Below, in pieces: positions 6,631 through 11,982 of a DNA stretch of 11,982 bases (the stretch's first letter is position 1; the number at the start of each line of letters is the position of its first letter). A model generated the notes under the pieces. That model had not been told where the DNA came from, searched no databases, and worked only from the letters and a program-made list of their open reading frames with translations. The position numbers and the translations under genes were made by a program. Origin of the DNA: JAVBUZ01 sp031554725 (lineage in GTDB: Bacteria > Bacillota > Clostridia > Lachnospirales > Lachnospiraceae); assembly GCA_031554725.1 (NCBI GenBank), contig JAVBUZ010000245.1, positions 1-11,982 of the forward strand, in the 5' to 3' direction.

Positions 6631-6660
6631 TTGACATATTTTGACTCTACAAGCTATAAT
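6631..6660 (+). promoter_or_regulatory. Consensus SigA promoter of the DUF4190 gene
   Basis: Perfect TTGACA (6631-6636) and perfect TATAAT (6655-6660) are spaced by 18 bp. Transcription would start near 6667. This rules out the upstream in-frame ATG at 6628 as the start of the next gene. The 9-bp palindrome CTGTTACAG (6620-6628) touches the upstream edge and might be a regulator site. Confidence 0.85.
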
Positions 6661-6687
6661 GAATTAACAATTCTTAGGAGGGAAAGT

Positions 6688-7020
6688 ATGGATTACAATG
6701 AAATTCAGTATAATGCGCCAAACAATGAAATAAACAATCAGGCGCCTAATCCAAATAATGGATTAGCAATTGCATCTTTAGTTTTAGGTATTTTGAGTAT
6801 AATACTTTGCTGTTGTATATCAGTGCTTGGTATTATTACAGGTATTCCAGCAATTATTTTGGCTGTTTTATCTAAAAAAAGTAATGGCGGAAAGATGTCA
6901 GGTCTTGCAATCGCAGGTTTGATCTGTGGTATCTTCGGACTTGTATTAAGTATCGTAGGTTTTATACTTTCATTTATATTTAGCCAGTCTATCTTAGAAG
7001 AACTTAGATATTACATGTAA
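6688..7020 (+). CDS. Small DUF4190 membrane protein
   Basis: This 110-aa protein has a polar, Asn- and Pro-rich N-terminus (about residues 1-24, with NNEINNQAPNPNNG) followed by two hydrophobic helices (about 25-61 and 71-98). The repeats GLAIASLVLGILSIIL and SGLAIAGLICGIFGLVLS are the DUF4190 pattern found in many Gram-positive membrane proteins. A CCC cluster lies at 41-43 at the first helix, and a short KKSNGGKM loop separates the helices. I chose ATG 6688 because AGGAGG (6676-6681) is 6 nt before it and the promoter covers the region of any earlier start. It is a single gene behind a very strong promoter, which suggests high expression. The molecular function of the family is not known; the polar tail may face the outside or interact with other proteins. 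Confidence 0.87.
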   Translation: MDYNEIQYNAPNNEINNQAPNPNNGLAIASLVLGILSIILCCCISVLGIITGIPAIILAVLSKKSNGGKMSGLAIAGLICGIFGLVLSIVGFILSFIFSQSILEELRYYM

Positions 7021-7070
7021 TAAGAATAAAGAGATATGTAAAGACTATAATGTCTAGGCTACATAATAAG

Positions 7071-7100
7071 AAAAGACGGAAACTTATCCGTCTTTTTCTT
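7071..7100 (+). terminator. Intrinsic terminator between DUF4190 gene and glycosylase gene
   Basis: AAAAGACGGA (7071-7080) pairs with TCCGTCTTTT (7087-7096) over 10 bp around the loop AACTTA, ending in a T-rich run (7093-7100). Just before it is a weaker hairpin, AGAC-TATAAT-GTCT (7042-7055), flanked by ATGTA (7036-7040) and TACAT (7060-7064). Confidence 0.82.
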
Positions 7101-7135
7101 ATGGTAAATGAGAGGCAGAGCTTGAGGAGAAAGAG

Positions 7136-7708
7136 ATGAAGGAAGAAAGACTTGGTCGTGACTTTTTTACAGTAGATGGGCTAACTCTTGCAAAAGGCTT
7201 GTTAGGAAAAATAATGGTGCATGAGACGCCTTATGGAAAGGTGCGAGGTATTATCACAGAGACGGAAGGTTATATGGGAGTTATGGACAAGGGTGCTCAC
7301 ACCTACGGAGGAAAGCGAACGAGTCGAACAGAGCCGATGTTTCATATTGGCGGAACTTCTTATGTGTATTTGATTTATGGAATGTACTCTTGCATGAACA
7401 TAGCGGCCAATGTAGAGGGAATACCTGAGGCAGCACTAATTAGGATGTTGGAACCAGCAGATGACCTTTCAAGAGAGATTATGAGCCGGTACCGAAATGG
7501 AAACAAGCATTTAGCAGATGGACCAGGAAAATTATGTATTGCCATGAACATATCAAAAGTGGATAATGATATTGATATGGTAGAAAGTGATACCTTTTAT
7601 TTAACAACGGGTATCGACGTTGCAGAGTCGCAAATTAAGGCTGGAAAAAGAATTAACATAGATTATGCCGAAGAGGCAGCAGATTATTTATGGAGATTTA
7701 CTATCTAG
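7136..7708 (+). CDS. 3-methyladenine DNA glycosylase (AAG/MPG family)
   Basis: The 190-aa enzyme removes alkylated and deaminated purines (3-methyladenine, hypoxanthine) and leaves an abasic site. The core motif ITETEGYMG (about 40-48) holds the catalytic base E44 and Y46, which inserts into the DNA, matching human AAG E125 and Y127. Next come GAHTYGGKRTSRTEPMF (about 53-69) and YVYLIYGMYSCMNI, both strong family signatures, and DGPGKLCIAMN further on. Length is normal for bacterial members. The ATG at 7136 is preceded by AGGAG (7125-7129) with 6-nt spacing. Only 26 bp separate it from addB, so the two genes are likely in one operon. No good promoter is visible between the upstream terminator and this gene. 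Confidence 0.96.
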   Translation: MKEERLGRDFFTVDGLTLAKGLLGKIMVHETPYGKVRGIITETEGYMGVMDKGAHTYGGKRTSRTEPMFHIGGTSYVYLIYGMYSCMNIAANVEGIPEAALIRMLEPADDLSREIMSRYRNGNKHLADGPGKLCIAMNISKVDNDIDMVESDTFYLTTGIDVAESQIKAGKRINIDYAEEAADYLWRFTI

Positions 7709-7734
7709 AGTTTATATACAAAAGTGGAGGTAGC

Positions 7735-10700
7735 ATGAGCTTACAATTTTATTTTGGTAGTTCTGGAGCAGGAAAAAGCACAAAACTTTATAAAGAAATA
7801 ATGAAGCAATCCATGCAAGAGCCTCAAAGAAACTTTTTGATTATTGTACCGGATCAGTTTACCATGCAAACCCAAAAGGAGCTGGTATCCATGCACGAGC
7901 GTGGTGGCATTATGAATATTGATGTCCTGAGCTTCGGACGCTTATCTCATCGTATTTTTGAGGAAGTCGGTAGAAGTCAAACCCCAGTCTTAGATGATAC
8001 GGGAAAAAGCTTAGTGCTAAGAAAGGTTGCTGCCAATTTAAAAGATGAGTTAACGGTGCTTGGTGGAAACCTAGATAAACAAGGATATATTCATGAAATA
8101 AAAAGTGCTATTTCCGAGTTCATGCAATATGGAATTGGTACGGAAGATGTAAGTAAGTTAATTAGCTTTGCGAACAAAAGAGGTGCATTGGTTCATAAGC
8201 TAAAGGATTTGGAAATCCTCTATAAGGGTTTTGTAGAGTATATTAATGGAAGATATATTACAACAGAAGAGACACTGCAGCTTTTACAGCAAGCACTTCG
8301 CAAGTCAGAGATTGTTAAAGACTGTGTGATTGTTTTTGATGGGTTTACTGGTTTTACACCGATACAAAATGCTGTAATTGGGGAGCTAATGATTTTAGCA
8401 AAAGAAGTTATTTTAACAGTAACCATAGACTCTAGGGAAAATCCATTTGAGGTAGGCCCAGAACAGCAACTATTTTACTTAAGTCAAAAGACAACAAAAG
8501 ACTTGTGTAAGCTTGCTAAAGAGGCTGGGATATCTAGAAGAAAAGATGTTTTTCTTGGGATAGAGGGCAAAGAAAATCGATTCTGGGGAAATAAGGCTTT
8601 AGAACATTTGGAGCATAATCTATTTCGCCATCCATTACAGAGCTTTGAGGATAAGCAAGATAATATTAGCGTTTTTGCAGCAAGTAGCCCAAGAGAAGAA
8701 GCGAGACAGACAGCCATACGAATGGAAAGACTTGTTAGAGAAAAGGGCTATTATTATCGTGATATTGCAGTGGTTGCAGGAAATTTGGAAGCATATGCAG
8801 AGCATGTGGAAGCAGAATTTGAAATTATGGGAATTCCTTGCTATATCGATAGAACGAGAGGAATTGTTTTAAATCCATTTATTGAATATATGCGTAGTGC
8901 CCTTGGCGTAGTGGAAAAAAACTTTTCCTATGAAATGATATTTCAATATTTACGAAGTGGGCTAACTGATTTTACTCATGAAGAAATTGATGTTTTGGAG
9001 AATTATGTGATTCAAACAGGTATAAGTGGGAAAAGAAAGTGGGAGCGACTTTTCGTTCATAAAACAAGAGAAATGGGAGAAGAGACCTCACCCTTAGAAT
9101 ACATAAATGATTTACGAAGCAGGCTAATGAGCCAGCTCGAGCCAGTTTTAGCCTTAGAAAAAAAGGAAACGGTAGAGGATTATGTAAAAGCCTTATATGA
9201 GTTTTTGGTAAGCTCTAATACAGCTGTAAAAATGCACAAATATCAGCGAATGTTTGAAGAACAAGGAAATTTGACCAAGGCAAAGGAATACGGGCAAATA
9301 TATCGTTTGGTTATGGAACTTTTGGATCAAATCATAGGGCTACTCGGAAGTGAAAAAATGACCCTAAAGGAATTTGCAGATATTTTAGATGCCGGAATTT
9401 CAGAAATAGAAGTAGGTACTATTCCTCAAAATGTGGATCGGGTTTTGGTAGGAGATATGGAAAGAACTAGATTAAAGGAGATAAAGGTACTCTTTTTCCT
9501 AGGCGTAAACGATGGGAATATTCCTAAAAGTGGTGCCAAGGGTGGGATTATTTCTGATATTGATAGGGAATTTTTGCGTGAGTCAGAGCTTGAGCTTGCG
9601 CCATCCCCCAGACAACAGATGTATATACAGAGACTCTATTTATATCTAAATATGACCAAGCCCTCAGAGCATTTATTCCTATCCTATGCAAAAGTAAGCG
9701 GTGAAGGCAAGTCACTGCGTCCAGCTTATTTAGTAGATACTATGAAGAAGCTTTTTCCAAGGATGGAGATCACGCATCCTGAATTTGTGGAGCTGGAAAG
9801 ACAGATTATGACTCCCGCATCGGGGAAAAAATATATGGCCCAAGCGTTAAGAGACTATGCAAAAGGAAATCATGTAAGACAAGACTTATTTTTCTCTCTC
9901 TATGATTCATATGCGAGCCAAGAAAATTTGTCAGGGTGGCTTGAGGAGCTAACAAAGGCCGCATTTTATCAATATGAAAATAGTGGCTTGGGAAAAGAAG
10001 TTGCAAGAGCTCTTTACGGCCAAATACTCCAAAACAGTGTAAGTCGCTTGGAAACCTATGCATCTTGTGCTTATGCACACTTTTTGCAATATGGTTTATC
10101 TCTGAAAGAGAGACAGGAGTTTGGATTTGAGATCGTAGATATGGGTAATATTTTTCATGGAGTTTTGGATACCTTTTCCCAAAAACTAGAGGAAAGCGAT
10201 TATACCTGGTTTAATTTCCCGATGGAGTTTGGCGAGGCTACTATTTCAGAGACAATGGAGCAAATGGCAGCAGAATATGGAGATACCATTCTTTATAGCA
10301 GTGCACGAAATGAATATGCCATTCGTAGAATGAAGCGTATTTTGCTTCGAACAGTAAATACACTACAATATCAGCTTCAAAAAGGAACCTTTACACCAGA
10401 AAGCTATGAGGTTTCCTTTTCTTATACATCAGATTTAGAAAGCGTTAACATAGCTTTATCAGGAGAGGAGCAAATGAAGCTTCGAGGTAGAATTGATAGA
10501 GTTGACATTTGTCAGCAGGACGATAAGGTGTATGTAAAGGTAGTGGATTATAAGTCTGGTAACCACCAATTTGATTTAGTTGCCCTATACCATGGCTTGC
10601 AACTACAACTGGTGCTTTATATGAATGCGGCAGTGGAAATACAAAAGCGAAAGCACCCAGATAAAGAAGTTGTACCAGCCGCCCTTTTATATTATCAGGT

Positions 10701-11154
10701 GGCAGACCCAGCCATAGAGGCACAAAGTCAGATGACGCCAGAAGAGGTGAACGAAAAGCTGGTTGAAAGACTTCGCACCACGGGAGTTATTAATGATAGT
10801 GAAGAAGTGGTTTTTCGTTTAGACACCCAGCTAGATCAAAAGTCGGATGTAATTCCAGTGGAAAAGAAAAAAGATGGTTCTTTTTCTGCCAGATCTTCCA
10901 TTATGAGTAGTGAAGAACTACGGGTGGTTTCTTCCTATGTAAATAAAAAGGTGAAAGAAATTGGAAGAGAAATATTAGATGGCAGAATAGATGTAAGTCC
11001 CTATACTATGGGAACAAGGGAGGCGTGCACCTTCTGTAGCTATAAAAAGGTTTGTGGATTTGACCCTATGATAAAAGGCTATGCAAAAAGAGAGCTTTCG
11101 GATATAGGTAAGGATGAGGTTATGCAAGTAATCAAAGAGGCTATAAAGGAGTAG
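7735..11154 (+). CDS. addB: ATP-dependent helicase/nuclease subunit AddB
   Basis: This 1139-aa subunit pairs with AddA to resect double-strand breaks and recognise Chi for recombination repair. ATG 7735 is chosen because GGAGG (7726-7730) precedes it by 4 nt and the N-terminus MSLQFYFGSSGAGKST is typical; an in-frame ATG at 7690 lies inside the glycosylase gene. The Walker A motif GSSGAGKST is at residues 8-16. The C-terminal nuclease domain has GRIDRVD, then VVDYKSG (D938, K940) and QLQLVLYMN. Four cysteines for the iron-sulphur cluster are at C778 and C1098, C1101, C1107. From memory, the known B. subtilis AddB cysteines (801, 1121, 1124, 1130) and nuclease Asp (961) show the same spacing with a constant offset of 23. 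This indicates a fully active protein. addA follows 4 bp after the stop. Confidence 0.97.
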   Translation: MSLQFYFGSSGAGKSTKLYKEIMKQSMQEPQRNFLIIVPDQFTMQTQKELVSMHERGGIMNIDVLSFGRLSHRIFEEVGRSQTPVLDDTGKSLVLRKVAANLKDELTVLGGNLDKQGYIHEIKSAISEFMQYGIGTEDVSKLISFANKRGALVHKLKDLEILYKGFVEYINGRYITTEETLQLLQQALRKSEIVKDCVIVFDGFTGFTPIQNAVIGELMILAKEVILTVTIDSRENPFEVGPEQQLFYLSQKTTKDLCKLAKEAGISRRKDVFLGIEGKENRFWGNKALEHLEHNLFRHPLQSFEDKQDNISVFAASSPREEARQTAIRMERLVREKGYYYRDIAVVAGNLEAYAEHVEAEFEIMGIPCYIDRTRGIVLNPFIEYMRSALGVVEKNFSYEMIFQYLRSGLTDFTHEEIDVLENYVIQTGISGKRKWERLFVHKTREMGEETSPLEYINDLRSRLMSQLEPVLALEKKETVEDYVKALYEFLVSSNTAVKMHKYQRMFEEQGNLTKAKEYGQIYRLVMELLDQIIGLLGSEKMTLKEFADILDAGISEIEVGTIPQNVDRVLVGDMERTRLKEIKVLFFLGVNDGNIPKSGAKGGIISDIDREFLRESELELAPSPRQQMYIQRLYLYLNMTKPSEHLFLSYAKVSGEGKSLRPAYLVDTMKKLFPRMEITHPEFVELERQIMTPASGKKYMAQALRDYAKGNHVRQDLFFSLYDSYASQENLSGWLEELTKAAFYQYENSGLGKEVARALYGQILQNSVSRLETYASCAYAHFLQYGLSLKERQEFGFEIVDMGNIFHGVLDTFSQKLEESDYTWFNFPMEFGEATISETMEQMAAEYGDTILYSSARNEYAIRRMKRILLRTVNTLQYQLQKGTFTPESYEVSFSYTSDLESVNIALSGEEQMKLRGRIDRVDICQQDDKVYVKVVDYKSGNHQFDLVALYHGLQLQLVLYMNAAVEIQKRKHPDKEVVPAALLYYQVADPAIEAQSQMTPEEVNEKLVERLRTTGVINDSEEVVFRLDTQLDQKSDVIPVEKKKDGSFSARSSIMSSEELRVVSSYVNKKVKEIGREILDGRIDVSPYTMGTREACTFCSYKKVCGFDPMIKGYAKRELSDIGKDEVMQVIKEAIKE

Positions 11155-11158
11155 GTAG

Positions 11159-11982
11159 ATGGCAATTAATTATACACCAGAACAGCAAAAGGTAATTGAA
11201 TTACATGGACGCAACATTTTGGTGTCTGCGGCAGCAGGCAGTGGAAAGACTGCAGTGTTGGTTGAACGTATTATTCACATGATTTGCCGCAAGGAAAATC
11301 CCGTCGATATAGATAGATTGCTTGTCGTTACCTTTACCAATGCGGCGGCAGCAGAAATGCGTGAAAGAGTTAGCCTTGCTATAGCAAAGAGACTAGAGCT
11401 TGAACCAGAAAACGATCACTTGCAAAAGCAGGCAACACTAATACATAATGCTCAGATTACTACCATTGATAGCTTCTGCTTATTTGTTCTACGTAATAAC
11501 TTTAATGATATAGGACTTGACCCGGCCTTTCGTGTGGCAGATGAAGGAGAAATGGTACTCTTACAAAAACAGGTTTTGGCAGATGTTTTAGAGAACCGCT
11601 TTGCCAGCAAGGATGAAGCTTTTTTTCATTGCGTAGAGTATTTTTGCCCAAATGGAAAAGAAGAAGCATTGGAAAGGCATATTCTTGACTTGTATCGTTT
11701 TGCCCTAAGCTATCCATGGCCGGAGCAGTGGTTACTAGAACGTAAAAGGGACTATGAAATAGAGAAGCTCACAGAGTTAGAAGCGACTCCTTGGGCAAGT
11801 TTTCTTAAAAATCACATTGAACTTGTAATGAAAGACAATATAGAAAAGCTAGAACGTGTAATAATTCTATGTGAAGAGCCTGACGGTCCGTATATGTACG
11901 GCGAAGTTGTGGAAGCAGAGATAGAACAAATATCTAAATTATGTAAACTAAAAAGTTTGCAAGACTATGAAACTGCGCTAGG
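11159..11982 (+). CDS. addA: ATP-dependent helicase/nuclease subunit AddA, N-terminal part
   Basis: The frame is open from ATG 11159 to the window edge (274 codons), so the gene continues to the right; AddA is usually about 1200 aa. It encodes the UvrD-like helicase and second nuclease of the AddAB complex. Visible helicase motifs are YTPEQQ (Q motif, residues 5-10), SAAAGSGKT (Walker A, 23-31), LLVVTFTNAAAAEMRER (motif Ia) and AQITTIDSFC (motif Ic-like). The nuclease domain lies outside the window. The ribosome binding site AAGGAG (11146-11151) overlaps the end of addB and the gap is only 4 bp, so addB and addA are translationally coupled in the usual Firmicutes order. Confidence 0.95.
   Translation, partial: MAINYTPEQQKVIELHGRNILVSAAAGSGKTAVLVERIIHMICRKENPVDIDRLLVVTFTNAAAAEMRERVSLAIAKRLELEPENDHLQKQATLIHNAQITTIDSFCLFVLRNNFNDIGLDPAFRVADEGEMVLLQKQVLADVLENRFASKDEAFFHCVEYFCPNGKEEALERHILDLYRFALSYPWPEQWLLERKRDYEIEKLTELEATPWASFLKNHIELVMKDNIEKLERVIILCEEPDGPYMYGEVVEAEIEQISKLCKLKSLQDYETAL

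Noticed and set aside
6628..6687. Upstream ATG extending the DUF4190 protein by 20 residues
   Set aside because: It falls inside the perfect promoter, so it would not be transcribed, and the AGGAGG site points to ATG 6688.
7690..7734. Upstream ATG extending AddB by 15 residues
   Set aside because: It overlaps the glycosylase gene; the GGAGG site and the usual AddB N-terminus point to ATG 7735.
1..11982. tRNA, rRNA, CRISPR array, insertion sequence or prophage signs
   Set aside because: No tandem spaced repeats, transposase or integrase frames, or tRNA-like cloverleaf were noticed when reading both strands.

Overview
The window (about 12 kb, AT-rich) looks like chromosomal DNA of a low-GC Gram-positive anaerobe of the Clostridia, probably a Lachnospiraceae-type organism. 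The grounds are T-box control of a tyrosyl-tRNA synthetase, strong AGGAGG ribosome binding sites, SigA-type promoters, an AddAB rather than RecBCD recombination nuclease, and the general flavour of the proteins. The lineage is an inference from these traits, not from a database match. No rRNA, tRNA, insertion sequence, prophage gene or CRISPR array was seen.

Layout, left to right. (1) Bases 1-250 hold the C-terminal end of a membrane dipeptidase (M19). (2) Bases 251-641 are not empty: they hold a consensus SigA promoter and a complete tyrosine T-box leader (specifier TAC, antiterminator and terminator) that controls tyrS (642-1871). (3) On the minus strand, a NagD-like HAD phosphatase ends inside the 3' end of tyrS (47-bp tail-to-tail overlap). 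Upstream of it lies a 111-aa XRE-family repressor-like protein. (4) Divergent from the XRE gene is a 53-aa small protein starting with GTG (3254-3415), with its own promoter, a long leader and a strong terminator. The shared 190-bp control region has five copies of the pentamer ATACT/AGTAT arranged as palindromes, a candidate operator. (5) A new promoter drives exodeoxyribonuclease III/AP endonuclease (xth) and a tightly coupled DUF2752 membrane protein. (6) Next comes a soluble TPR-GGDEF protein (probable diguanylate cyclase), then a DUF4190 two-helix membrane protein behind a perfect-consensus promoter. (7) After a terminator hairpin, a 3-methyladenine DNA glycosylase gene is followed closely by addB and the start of addA, which runs off the right edge.

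How the genes fit together. The right half is rich in DNA repair: the glycosylase makes abasic sites, exonuclease III cuts abasic sites, and AddAB processes double-strand breaks. The glycosylase-addB-addA genes look like one operon. The tyrS unit is a self-contained amino-acid-responsive switch. The XRE/small-protein pair is the least explained element and the best candidate for something undescribed, but the evidence is structural only. Most of the window is ordinary housekeeping sequence, and I do not see a clear novel multi-gene system.
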